A DNA stretch of 64,000 bases from Xiphias gladius. Taxonomy: Eukaryota > Chordata > Actinopteri > Istiophoriformes > Xiphiidae. The stretch lies in contig NC_053400.1 in the NCBI RefSeq assembly GCF_016859285.1, positions 34,434,501 through 34,498,500 on the forward strand, given 5' to 3'. Positions 35,033 to 47,220 of this stretch are shown here, piece after piece (position 1 is the stretch's first letter; the number at the start of each line of letters is the position of its first letter). Made by a program: the position numbers and the translations under genes. The notes below the pieces were generated by a model. The model did not search any database. It worked only from the letters and a program-made list of their open reading frames with translations, and was not told the DNA's origin.

Positions 35033-36539
35033 AAATGAGCACGAGTTTAGTGACACAACTAAAACATTTGTGGTTTTTTTCCATCGGAGCCACAGAGTCT
35101 GAGGTCAGCAGCAGCTCGTAAGAAACAAGATTGAAGGACAGAAGTTTTCTGTTAACACCGAATAACATCTCGACTTCCAAGAGAAGGTAGAAAACTTATT
35201 TTGACCAAATTATTTCAAGTTTTCTGCAAATACACGAGAGTTGCATTCGGTGTTTTTTAAGACATTCATGTCTCTTCTCTTTTACAGCGACAGCTCATGA
35301 AATCAACTTTCACATCTACCGTTACTGTTATTTTGAATTGAGGAAGAGCATTTGTTCAGAAATGCATCTTTAGAGGGTAATTTGTTTTTTTCTTAGAGGA
35401 GATGGGAGTTTTAGTTAACAGAGAAAATCTGTGTCAATATTCATGTGGAGATTAATGAGGGGGAAAAAAAGGTTTCAGGCTAATTCGGCTGCAATTATTT
35501 CATCTTCCATCCTGACGATTGCGAGCTCAACAGTATAAATATGCCGACCACGTTACAAAGTAACTTACCATTAACGCGTGCTCGCGTATTTGATTGGCCA
35601 ACGCAGCGTCTTTCTGGGGGACATCACATCAGATTGAGTCAGGACGACCCCGAGCTTGTTCTTCCGGAGCCCTCGCTGAGTCGACGGACTGGAGGAGGCC
35701 ACGATTTAGACCAAAGAAAAACCTCGGCATCAGTCCTTTTCAGCCAAATCCCCCCAAAAACATACATACATACTATGTCTAGGTTCAAGTGACAGCGCCC
35801 TCTAGCGGCCGCAGTAATCAAAGTACTTCTTTTTACCCAAACCAACACGTTACCCTGAACCCTAACAAGCTCAACCACAGCGCTGTCCTCGGTGTCCTGC
35901 CGATCGCGGCATCGGATCAGGAAACTCCTCTCTCACTATTCAACTACATTTGGAATTTGCCCAAACTTTTGCGTAAAGCTATGAGGAGAAGGACGAGGGG
36001 GCGTAGGAGCTGCGGAGGCTAATGGAGGCGGAGTGTATCGGCAGAGTGAGAGCGAGAGGAGTCAGGTTGTAATGGCCGTCCTGTAACGACTGCGTGGACG
36101 CCAGCATCGACTGAAACCCACAGACCCGGGCTGATGGACGGGCCACGGATGCACGCGAATCAGCGGTCTGATCCCGGGTGCCGACACTGGCCCGCAGCCG
36201 GGCCAACTGCTGCTGAGGGGAGCTGATTCTCAGCTGCTAATATTTAAGTGCAGTTCAGTTTAGATCAGTTTACCTTGAGAAATCAAGTGTTGCTGTGTTT
36301 TCCTTTAAACGGCAGCATTTTCAGGCCGGCGTCATCATTCTGACACGATAAACCCTGTAAATATTCCCCCAGCTTTAGGACGGAGTGACTGTATCTCGTT
36401 CCCTGAGTTGTGGTCACCTAACAAACCGCAGCAAATTACATATTAACTTTCTTTTACGCTGCGCTCGGCTTTTGTCTCCACGATAGCGCCGACTCCGCTG
36501 CACAGTCAAATCTCCCGTCTGAGATAACTGGGGTTGTAA

Positions 36540-36790
36540 GTCATTCCTTCATACGCGACACCACCGACCCCCTCTCAGACTATTTTATGAATGTAATCTG
36601 CGGCATCAATCACTGCGAGGCAGCGAGGCCTGCGTTAATCCTCTCTGTTCGCTCGGAGTTTGGAGTTAAATGGCCCTAAAGACTAATGAGAGAGCGGGCT
36701 GAGCTTTCCTCCTCCAGTCTGACGAATTTATCTCCCCTGTCACTGCTCAGTCAGAGTTGAGCAGATAGAGTCGCTATTCAGCTCAAAATT
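36540..36790. promoter_or_regulatory. Candidate conserved non-coding element
   Basis: Non-repetitive stretch with GAATGTAATCTGCGGCATCA, CTGCGTTAATCCTC and GACTAATGAGAG words and balanced composition, unlike neighbouring AT-rich repeat debris. Low-confidence inference. Confidence 0.3.
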
Positions 36791-37879
36791 TAAATCACAC
36801 TTTCAACTCGGGAGCCATTTTCACGAGAAGTTACCGGGCCGAAGTCGACGAGATCCTCCGGTTTAAAGAGTCAGCTCCACGTAAGGAGACATTTTAGAGT
36901 TCTATGACCAGCGGTGGCGGACGTTTACAATCTCTAGCTTCAGGGAAAATGTCTTCACACGTCCAGGCGCTCTCTCGCACCCAAGGCCCAGCTCCCGGGT
37001 CTAATCAGGCCTGGCTGGGTCTTGTTGACGGGCTGCAGGTCTCAGGCGATTTCTTAAGGTGGAAGAGCTGGTGTATGCAGTGTTTTGAGACCAGGAGGTT
37101 CATGTTTCTAGACCAGTTAAAGGAGGAAAGGAGAGAGCTTTAAAATGACAGATAAAAGAAAGAACAATGCACAAAGAAGAAAGAATCACTAAACAAAGGC
37201 TGTTGAACTTTTAGGACAATGTCTAAATGATGAGACAAAACAAAAAAAGTAATTTTGGATTCCTGACAACAGACAGACACGTTTTTGTCCGTGTTGAACA
37301 AAAAATGTCTGAATCAAACCTTTAACTCCAACAGCCCCGATAAACGTGAAGCAGTAAAAACAACCTTTCCTGGAAAATGTGGTGAACAAAAAATACAAAG
37401 TGTCACCGTTCAGTGTGTTTCAAAGGTTACGGCAGCTGCAACGTCTGATTGACAGATAAGTGCTTTAGTTTGGCGGATTAGGGCAAGTGTAGGAGGAGGT
37501 CCGAGGTCCAGAGCTGAGGTCACACACGGGGGGACAGGCGTGACTCGCCGTTAGCCGCCGACGCAAGACACCTGGGAGATGCAGGGAGCGCGGTGGTGGA
37601 GGCGGCGAGTTACGCCACTCTGAGACGATTCAGAAAGGCCGACGTTGTTGACACTTTGCCTTCCACATTTCTCCCGCCAAAATAAAACACACAACCCTTG
37701 AAACGACATCCATATGGTGCCGGACTGTTTTCCCAAGTCGATACCACGCTGTGGTGGCGACGCGTTGTGTTCATGGGCAAAGTTTGTTTGTGACTCAACT
37801 TGATCCAGAGGAGCCGTCCAGCTGCAGACACTGCAGCTTGCTGGGTTTGTCACCGTCCGGAGCGGAGTCCTGTCAACTA

Positions 37880-37985
37880 GGGCTGCAGACAATCATCACA
37901 TTCATTCTCATCACCTGTTGACTATTTTTTCAAATGATTGATAAATTGCTCAGTCTATTAAACATAAAAAAGACAATAACAGTGT
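37880..37985 (+). repeat. Terminal part of fish AGGGCTGCA-type MITE
   Basis: CTAGGGCTGCAGACAATCAT followed by CACCTGTTGACTATTTTTTC and ATTGATAAATTGCTCAGTC is the left end of a widespread fish repeat that normally reads AGGGCTGCAACTAACGATTA. Confidence 0.6.
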
Positions 37986-39767
37986 ATAAATTTCTCTCAC
38001 TATTTACACTCTATTGATGTAATTACACCTTCACCTCTGGCATAGGACCTGAAAACCAGGACCCAAACAGCTCAGGCCGGATTTAAACATCTGTAATAAT
38101 GTCAATCAACCCCTGGACGTGTCCTGTGCGAGTTTTCGTGTCCCCTAACCGTAAGTTTTTTCCACCCGTCTACAGAGACGCGCGGCTTTGTCGGGATGCG
38201 CGTGGTATTTTCTTCGCTCAGCTCATCTGTAAAGGTTTTGAGTGCGGCTGACTGCTCCAGCACTCTCATCATTAAAGAACAGGTGGACGCTGTCCACTCA
38301 CGCGGGGCTCTCAGACCACAAGCACGCGCGTTATTAAATTACATGTCTGTCTAACAGTCTAACCCGGCTCTCTATTTAAATGGCTCTCAGGTAAATATCA
38401 TATGATGGCGGCGGCGGCGGCGGCCTCAGTCACGCCTGTCGTGTTGAGCGAGTGCTCTCATTGAACTGTGCGCCGCGGCAGACGTGGCGTCAGACTCAGA
38501 CCATCTGTCTTTATCTAAACCACTGCTCAGGGAGGAAGCGCCGCTCACGGAGACCGATCAACACCCGCCGGGACCCAAACGCGTCCGAGGAAGAGGAAAC
38601 GTCTGATCGGTCGGAGTCGGGAGAGACTGCAGACAAACCGAAGGCTGCGGCAACGGTCCTCGCAGGTCCTGAACTTTAGACCTGGTCCAAAACAAACCTC
38701 AAAACCCGAATCCAGCGCGCATTAATGAATTTTCAAAAAAAGGATCTAAAAGCAGACAGAAGACGGTCGCATCCAGTCCAAAACAGAGCACAGGATAGTG
38801 ATTCGACCCCGTCCAGATTTAGTGGCCCAGCACCGCACCGGAGATCGGTGGACCCCGCCACACGTGGTTAGACTCAGTATAGACTGGAGCCCATAATTAA
38901 GTCCACACTCAGCTCTGACAAAACCCGTCTCCGAGAAAACGCTACTATGGCAGCGATGACAGGAAACGGTTTGACAGCGGCAGCCTGGGTTCACATGGTG
39001 AGATGTTCATGACATCAACGCGACCCGCCTCGAGCCTCGACTCACCGTTGACGTTGTCAGTTTTTAGCGAAGACCAGCATCTTTCCCAAACCCTGACCCG
39101 GAGCTCTGAGACTCGACAAACATGAGCGACGCTCCTGTCGCTGCCGGTAAATAAAATTGAAGTATTTTGTCCGTGAAGATTTTACTACTTGGCAGGTACA
39201 TTAATGAACGTTTCCTCATTATGTTGGTGAAAACCTCATTTATGTCGTGTTACATTACTCTCACGATGCGTTTGCTGTGAAGGCCCGACGTCAAACTCGG
39301 TGTCTCCCTCCGGTGGCTTCGACACTGTGTGACCTGTGACATGTGCATTATGCTGTTCCCCTGCACCTGCCCCCCAGGACGAGTTTTGCTATAATGCAGG
39401 ATCATGTGACACAGGCCGGACCAGTAGGCATTTCTCCCCGTGCACACGCAATCATTTCAACAGACACAGCGGTAAATGGTCAATGGGCTGCACTTGTAAA
39501 GTGCTTGACCTCACATTCACACACTGAAGAGCCACCATGCAAGGCGCCGGTCCCCCTGGTCCTGTCAGCAGATTAACAGACGTGCGTCGTATCACGGAGG
39601 TCAGCCGCCTGGGGTGTTTTAGTTGCAGTACCACGGCCGGCCACTGGGACAAAATGACAGGCACACTGACACACTGTGCTGACTCCGTAACGGTTGAGTT
39701 TAGCTCATTACTGACATTATAAGGCAGTGAAACTAAACACAGCAGACTAACAAGGTAAACATGGTGG

Positions 39768-39770
<3 letters not shown>

Positions 39771-39806
<36 letters not shown>
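39771..39806 (+). repeat. (TG)18 microsatellite
   Basis: 18 units, facing a CA array 158 bases downstream. Confidence 0.95.
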
Positions 39807-39811
<5 letters not shown>

Positions 39812-39961
39812 TGATGGATGGATGGACGCCGCTCTAAACGATCTGTTCACTAACAGGAGGCGACACAATAATCTGCTCGTTTGTCGGCTTAACTGGAACG
39901 CCAATACTGTATCGACTGAAATGTCAGCCACACTGAGGCCTTCATTAACCTGCCATCTGTC

Positions 39962-39964
<3 letters not shown>

Positions 39965-40000
<36 letters not shown>
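39965..40000 (+). repeat. (CA)18 microsatellite
   Basis: 18 units; with 39771-39806 it forms a long potential inverted repeat. Confidence 0.95.
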
Positions 40001-40001
<1 letters not shown>

Positions 40002-40475
40002 CAGGCTGAGCGTGTGATGAAACAGCAGCTGATTTCTGTTTCTTTCCGACCCGACCAGATAAAGAGTCAAACGTGTGGCCGTGATGGAGGCCAGCCGGTG
40101 TGAAGAGCCTTAGCCTTATATATTGTTTGATATTGTATCAACCGCCTTAGATTTTCAAACTATTGAATTACCTGTACATTTGCTTTTAGACGTTGGTATT
40201 ATTCCTGGACTGGTTGTTTTTGTCACTGTCCTTTGTTTTAATGTCGTTTGTTGGTGAATATGATTTATTTTGAATTGACATGCAAAATGTTCTGTTTTTG
40301 GCTGGACCACAACAGCGGGGCCGGCACTATAAGTGTGAATGTCCGTGACTGTCTGAGTTACTGACTGACTGAGTGATAAAGTTACACCATTGGTTGGCCG
40401 GCCGAGCATTGGAGTCCTCCCATTGGCCGTTGCTACATCATCAGGGGGTCGTTTAGGGTCAGTTTTAGTTTAGAG

Positions 40476-41080
40476 CCTTTGTCGCTAGATTTACCGACTT
40501 TTCAGACCATTTGAACCTAGAGACAAATCTAACAACTTCCTGGACAAACCTGAGCTACGTTCTGTAGAGTAGAGTCGCCAGCGTTGACCCGCGAACGCGA
40601 GGACAAGCTTCTCCTCCGCAGGCAACACCTCTCTAAACATCTCATTCAACTGACAACACGGCAGCTGACACAGACCTGAACGAGCTTCAGACGTTCTCTC
40701 TGACTGATTATTTTACAGGTAAATACACCTGAAATCTCAGCTCAGCCGTCGTCTTTAACTCATGTGTCTGGTGATTCTCTCAGACGACGTCGTCGTTATA
40801 AAACCGGGATTTTAGCAGCAGAGCAGCAGCTTGGAAATGTCTTGGAAGTGGCTGCTGGTTAACATGTCATCTCAATGGGCCACGTTTCAGTCACTGTTTC
40901 ATCCTTGTTCCGTCGTCTGACAACAGAAACAGATAAACATATAGATGAGAACAGATTTATTGGGAATTCAGATGGATTAAAACACTGTATATGTGAGCAC
41001 AGAGACCAGGAGAGAAGGAAACAGGTAAAGGTCCATCCACATGCCAGGTTTGGACCTGGTCTTGTTAGGTTTCTATTCTG
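40476..41080 (+). repeat. ~600-bp dispersed repeat, copy 2
   Basis: Same family as 20040-20660 but in opposite orientation. It begins CCTTTGTCGCTAGATTTACC and ends near GGACCTGGTCTTGTT. It carries a splice-donor-like TTTACAGGTAAATACACC but no sustained frame. Confidence 0.85.
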
Positions 41081-41639
41081 TGGAAGCTCTAAAGCATTGA
41101 TCGTCCTATATTTTATCAACTGATAGAATAACTGTGGTGTCTCCAAAATGATGTTTTTCTTCACTGGTTGATAAAACCCATGTCTCAACTGTGAAAATGT
41201 CGCATATTGTGATTTTAATGCCTGAAGAGGGTCTAAGACTGAAATGACTGAAATTGTGCAGGTCACTTCCCTTACACCCACCTGGTCTGCATTAGTGTTT
41301 TTTCACCTTCCGATTCATTTATTTCAGCGGGAAGAAATATTTGAAAATGAAGCGTTCCTTACTCATCTCACGACATCTCGCAGATACTTGTGACCAGAGC
41401 TGCCGGAAGACTTTGGCTGGGTCAGAGAACCACACATTAAATAATTGTTCTTTGATAATATGATCACAATACAGTACAGATGTTTTGGTTATCTGCAAAC
41501 TGAACAGATGAGAAGAGGAAGAGATTGAACTGTTTTCATGTCGTTCAGGTGTTTTCTTAAAATTTAGATGCTGAGTTTAGCCGCAGACTGACCTGAGCTG
41601 ACCAAAAGAAAATCTGACTGTTCAGTGGAAGTCTATTGA

Positions 41640-42235
41640 CTCAGCTCTGTGGAGAGATCCTCCCCTTGAAGGAGTGCTGTAGTTTAAAAAACTTTTGGGA
41701 CCCCCTGGCCTTTCGACAGCAGCCTCACAGACTTGTCTTCGGGGATCCGCGGCAGCGGGATAATGGAGAACTTCCTCCCCAGTTGTATTTAACAACCGCG
41801 ATTTGGTTCCAACGCTGCTCTTGGGTCCCGCGGCCCCTGAACACATCAGAGCAGATTGTCTCCCCCCCAGTCTCTCCTGGCTCTGCACACACCTTGTTAA
41901 ATCCCACTTTGTTTATGTCCCTCGTCCTCTGACAGTTAAAGAAGTGACAAATGGCCATTATTATGGAAAGAAGGTTACTTTTATACACGGCTCGCGGCGC
42001 TGAGGGGGGGGGGGCGCCGCCGGCTGCTCCATCACTGTCAGGGAAACTAATGATAAGATATCATAAGACACAAGATGGCCATGTTAAGATGGAGTGGCCT
42101 CCCGCCGAGTTTTCATCAGCCGCCGTCTGTCTGTCAGCATTCATCTTGATTCTGCATCCACTCGCACTTATTTTGCTTTACACCTGCAAAAAAACACATC
42201 AAACACTCGGAGCTTCTGTAGATTTATAAGTGGAA
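41640..42235. promoter_or_regulatory. Candidate conserved non-coding element
   Basis: Non-repetitive region with AAATGGCCATTATTATGG, a GATA-type near-palindrome TGATAAGATATCATAAG (about 42050) and ACAAGATGGCCATGTTAAG. Frames on both strands are interrupted and lack family resemblance, so regulation is more likely than coding. Confidence 0.35.
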
Positions 42236-44735
42236 GAATCTGCTCGCGCATTTCAAATGAATAATGATGATAAAAGTGTCGTTTTCAGTCTTTATTTCTG
42301 CACAACTTCCCTGTTCTGTGAATGAAGAAGCTGCTCCGTGTTTGTACTTCAAACTGTGACGGATTGACAGGCAGCTCCCACACACTGTGGACACGTGCAA
42401 CACAAATATGGAGTCAAATCCAACACTTTTAATCCAAAGCAAATACAGAGACTCAGAGATAAACTGCAGAAGATTTCACTCTGAGCGGAAACGGTTCTGT
42501 CTGTCTCAACTGGCCAAAAGTCCAACCTGGCCAAGTTCGGCTAAAGAGGCTTTTCAGCTTCTTTTTCCTGGTTTGTTGGACCTGATTCATCCCTGCTGCG
42601 TCAAAATGCTGAAGCTTTGCCAGGCGTTCGGACAGAAAACAGTCCTGCGTTAAAACAGCAGAGGGGGCTGTGTTGGTAAATGTGGGTGAGACATTTGAAT
42701 ATGAGACAGGAAGTCCAGTTTGGGTCACAGATCAGTGACTTCAAAGGTTTATCAGACACCAAACCACCGTAAAGAGGTTGATAGTACTCTGAGACAGGAT
42801 TTTACAACTCCGGAAAGTTTCGGCACAATAATCACGAGGTTAACGGTGGAAATATCAGGAATGTGTGACTGCACTTATTTCATTGGTCAATGCAGCGTCT
42901 TGCCAGGGGACGTCGCACTGCATTGCAGCAAAACTTGGGCCTGGTTCAGCTTTTTAGTCTGAACGCAGCCGTAAACATGGACAGTTAAAATGCACAAACC
43001 GCAATTTCAGTATTTTATTTGACCCAGAACATCTGTCCATGACCCAGAGGTGTTTGCAGTATAGAATGAAAACAGCCCATACATCATATTCTGTGCCTTC
43101 TCCGACAAACCCTCCAAACTTTACAACGACACCTAGAATCGCTCCCTGAACTGACGTCTCCATCAGCAGGACCACAGCATCCGTCTGTGACTTCAGGGCT
43201 GGAACATGAATCTGTTTTATACTGTGACTGGTTAAGCTTCGGTCCGGTCCAGGGAAAGGCAGCGGTGAAAAATGGTGGCTATGGTTAAAGGAAAGCAGCG
43301 TCTCTGGTGTTAGCCTGAAGTCTGAAGTGCTTCCTTGACCCCCGACCTCCTTTCTCTGTGGAGTCTGTGGCTGTAACAGTGTCACCTGATTTCCTGCATT
43401 GCTCGCATCATAAGTACTACGGCCTCTAGAGGGCGCCGTCACTTACACGTGAACAGATGCCGCTTTTTGGACAGTTGCTGAAAGGACTGATGCTGTTGTT
43501 TCTCGTCTTCTTCACTAATTTTCGTCAGCGAATACATTTGTGAGAACTGTAATATATGCAGATCATGTTCTCTTTTAACATAACAAGTAAATGTTAAATA
43601 ACGTATTTGCCAAATCACCAAATGTTCGTCCTGAGCAACAGGTTCACAGACAACACGTTTCATTTACCTACGATATCCACTCGTAGCAAGTGACGCATGA
43701 CTAAACCACTCACGTTAGCTGGAGGCTAACGGGAACACGACTCTGTGGCTCACGCTAACTTTGTATTCTCCACCTCTGCTGTAGAGAGTCGAGATTTTTA
43801 CATGAATCGTTTCAGACTCTTGTCTCTGAGCCCAAAGCGAACGCAGAGAGCAGCCGCGTGGAGCACTCATGGCTAACTGCAGAGGGATCTACGTCCAGTT
43901 AGCCAACTAGCAGACGTTTTCTCTCAGATACCACTGTAATTTCAGCTCATAGCGCGTCCAGGAATATAAGCACATGCTAGTGTTTATTGCTGGTGGGTCA
44001 CGCATGTCGCAATCCCTCAGAGAGCGGGTTGTAGCTGACCTTTGGTCCAGTCGACCTCCGTCAAAGTCTGCAGGAAGACAGCGTCCGCAGAAGCTGCTGA
44101 TTCAGTTGTCGCAACGTAGCAGCTCAGCCGGGTCACTCTCATCCGTCACTCATCTGGCAGCAACATGTCCCACTCTCTGCAGCAAGATGTTCCCTCCTCC
44201 GTCGGCTGTGGAAAGCCGTGACTGCAGGAATATGTTGTATGTCGTCTTTCTGATCAACACAGTCAACCGTCGAAGTGCGATGACCCCCGGCTCCCAGGCT
44301 CATGCAGCTCAGCCTGTCACCCCGAGTCCTCGTTTCCCCGAACCTCCACAATGGAGGTGGAAAAAGCAAAGTTAGCAGGACCCATAGAGCCGCCATGGAG
44401 GCGTTTATGAGAAATATTGCAGAGTGAAATGAACGTTCAAGGCTCAGGAAAGATGGTGCCATTGGTTAAATATTGGAAAAGTCAATGACTAGAGGCACCA
44501 GGCGCAGTGTGTTTTCTTTATTAACATTATCAGAAACCATTTCATCAAACTTAAACCCATCTACTGACAGGACTCGGGATGTGAGCCCTGTCTGTGCTGT
44601 CAAAGTCTCTTGCTTTGTGCATCCAACATCCACCCGAGCGGGAAAGCTGAAAGTTTTAATCAGAGTGAAAAAGACGATATAAGCTGTTAGTCCAGCCAGC
44701 CGTGCTGCATTCAGGGTCTGTAAAAAAAAAGCCAT
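42236..44735. other. Gene desert, no coding exon recognised
   Basis: Includes a stretch (42880-42925) whose ATTGGTCAATGCAGCGTCTT and GGGGACGTC resemble 35595-35625, suggesting an old dispersed repeat. Frames at 42954-43442 and 43974-44375 have no recognisable domain. Confidence 0.45.
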
Positions 44736-45010
44736 CCGTCTTTGCCCTCTCCTCTGTGATGGACGGATTAGAGGCTCAGATTGTTTTCCTGCTGCAATTT
44801 CATTGAAGTTTCCTCTGAATTAATTGAAAGTGTGTGCCGGTTAAGCCCTGGAAAAACACTTTCAAACACGGAGTCCCTGAGTTTTCACCGGACGATTCCC
44901 AGTTCTGAGTCTGTGGTTTGGTGATGTGTTTGAAGAGGATTTTGATTTAATTACCACATGCGTACAGGAACCGGACGGAGCTGTGCTGCTTTTAAATCAA
45001 AGTTAATATC
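44736..45010. promoter_or_regulatory. Candidate conserved non-coding element
   Basis: Balanced, non-repetitive sequence with CTGAATTAATTGAAAGTGTG, ATGGACGGATTAGAGGCTCA (bicoid-type GGATTA) and TTTGATTTAATTACCACATG. Inference from motif density. Confidence 0.35.
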
Positions 45011-45943
45011 AAAACAAAATCACACACTAATCTGTTGATAATTGAATCCTTATTTATTAGGCAGCTTTTATTTGTTTAATCACCAGCGGTAGAAATGAAG
45101 TTCTGTGGCAAATATATGCACAGACAAAGACAAAATAAAACCTCATCTTCTTTGACTATGAAAAAAACCAACCAACAAGTGTTAACAGAAAGTATCCAAG
45201 TAGACATTTAGAGTAGACAGAGCCGGATTTACTGTTCACTCATTCAGACACAAACTCACACTAACACACTGTAATAGAGTTGGTTGGTTTATATGGTGTC
45301 CAAGAAGTGGCAAGAGACACCGACTCAATGAAATAAATCAAAAAATTCACTGAATTTAGAGATAAAGTGATAGACTGAGTGTCTTTTCCTTTTCTTTTCT
45401 ATCAGTGGTTTGATGAAATAAATCCAGTAAATTCAACCACTCTTTTACTGGCCCCTTTTAGTTTTTCTTATATTTTCAGAAAATGAAATCATGCAAAAGA
45501 AAGTTTGGATTAACACACACTATGTCTACCGCATAGTTGTAGTTATAAAGCCTGTCGTCCGAGGTGGGAGCTCCAGCTGAATGGGTGGAAGGGCATTTTT
45601 CAAATGACCCATGCAAAGAAACGGGAGCTTAAGGGTGAAAATGTTTGGAAAAAACTCGGTCACTCTATCTGAAAGACAAAAACGACTGTAAAATCAGCTG
45701 GACAACAAGACCGGGCAGGCTCAGCATTTTCAGCTGTGGGTACAGTGAACAAGTCAAGCACAGCAAACCCACTGACGAGCACACATCAGTACGTCCGTCT
45801 GGCCCTCGCACCTTTCGTGGCCAAGTTCCAGGACTTTAAGCAAATTTACGCAGGATTCAGGCTGACAGATGTGGTATTTTTGGAAACTTTTAGGATCAGC
45901 AATAGTGTGTTTAAAGAACATCTGGACAAAGAACATGAGCTTG

Positions 45944-46338
45944 TACCCAGCAGGCACCAACGTCGTTAAACACCGATATTTGGTTGAATGTAGGTTGTGG
46001 CGTCAACAGCGTCTAATGCCGACGTCAATTTTCGGTAGAATACTGACGACAGCTGACGCTGATATTCGGTTGGTTTTAAGTTGTGTGGTTAAGTAACCAG
46101 AATCCAACGGCTTCCAAACCTCTCGTTCCAACATCGTCGTGACACAGAATATCGACGTTCCAGTCGCGAGGTGCGGTGACCAAAACCCAACGTTGGATAG
46201 ACGTCACAACTTCAGTCAGCCAGCGTTGGGATTTGGTCACCGCACCTCGATTTTCATCTCCAACCAAAACTGAACGTCTGTCCGACGTTAAAGTCGATAG
46301 AGTCCAACGTTGCATTGACGTCCGGTGCCAGCTGGGTA
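45944..46338 (+). mobile_element. 395-bp MITE with terminal inverted repeats
   Basis: Left end TACCCAGCAGGCACC (45944-45958) and right end GGTGCCAGCTGGGTA (46324-46338) are inverted repeats with one mismatch. The interior is full of CAACGTT/GACGTC words, as in a fish repeat family that I know by its GTGCCAGCTGGG end. An internal hairpin (46167-46196 with 46220-46249) pairs 28 of 30 bases. No transposase. Confidence 0.88.
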
Positions 46339-46599
46339 AAGACAGAGACACTGTACGGAGGTTAACAAACAAAGGAACACGTCTGAATCTCCTCTCTGAC
46401 CCTGCTGACTTGGTTTGTTTTCTCACCGTCCTGATTTTAAAGACAGATTTTGCTCCCCTCACGGCGTTTGTTGGCCCCTGTACAGATGGGAGTCTAACAG
46501 CATCTCTTCAGAAGTCGCTCTGCCGCACAAACCAAACGACCGTGCTGTGTAAAGACCATTATTTCCTTTTGTCCCGCGTCCTATTCTGTCTTTATTATT

Positions 46600-47220
46600 G
46601 CATAACAGAGGAGTAAATACAACAGATTCATCCTCTCTAATGACTTCCTTGTAGGCCGTCCCTCCCTCGACACCGTGCTCCGGTTTGATTAATGCGGCGC
46701 GGCCCGGCGAGTCCGAGGCGAAACACCGGGGGAGGACGGAGGGATGTGACAAAACAACAGCAGGAAGAAAACAAAAAGGCTGCGGAGAGATCACGGGAGG
46801 ACTGTACAAGGAGCTTCGTGTGTATCAGAAATATTAAGAATGTAATGTCCTATTACTCCGTGAGCTGCCGGCCGCCTTCCTCTGGGCTCGGCTGATAATA
46901 GAGCAGGGCTTTAGGACTCGTCTGACAGCCGACGCACCGCCGCCGACAAGGGCCCTCGACACGCCACCGCCTTAATACCGACCGTGCCCGCGCCTCCTGG
47001 GACAAAAATTGACATCGTCTGGAGAGCGAAGCAATCAGCCGACCCGGTGTTACTGAGCATTTACGTCTGAACCGAGCCCCGCACAGCAAATCTTGACCTT
47101 AAAGAAGCCTGTTATTCCATTTTCCTTTCAGACAACTCAATAACTCCCCGTAAGAGCGGCGCTCAGTGGGGATTTCCTGCAGGTTATCTGTGGGTTTAAT
47201 TCACCGATTCACCGATGTGT
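46600..47220. promoter_or_regulatory. Candidate conserved non-coding element
   Basis: Long non-repetitive, partly CpG-rich block with CCTCTCTAATGACTTCC, GTTTGATTAATGCGGCGCGG and GGGTTTAATTCACCGATTC. No splice-flanked frame of recognisable protein. Could be an enhancer or the promoter of an unannotated RNA. Confidence 0.35.

Larger units (their letters stand above)
31037..36535. other. Gene desert, no coding exon recognised
   Basis: Frames at 31550-31804 and 32171-32497 have unbiased codon use, no known domain and no convincing splice context. TAAT-rich patches at 32770-32870 (CTAATTAGTGGCATTAGTG) and 35440-35520 could be regulatory. Microsatellites and a GGCTGGTG tandem are listed separately. 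Confidence 0.5.
36791..40475. other. Gene desert, no coding exon recognised
   Basis: Contains a repeat end at 37880-37985, a (GGC)n at 38407-38422 within a CpG-richer patch (38150-38680), and facing GT and CA arrays at 39771-39806 and 39965-40000. The 75-codon frame at 38452-38679 is charged and low-complexity and is not supported as a gene. Confidence 0.45.

Noticed and set aside
38452..38679. 75-codon charged frame after a (GGC)n patch
   Set aside because: Low-complexity Arg/Glu/Ser content, no family resemblance and no splice support.
39452..39997. 181-codon - strand frame beginning Cys-Val repeats
   Set aside because: Runs through a CA and a GT array; composition artefact with no recognisable domain.
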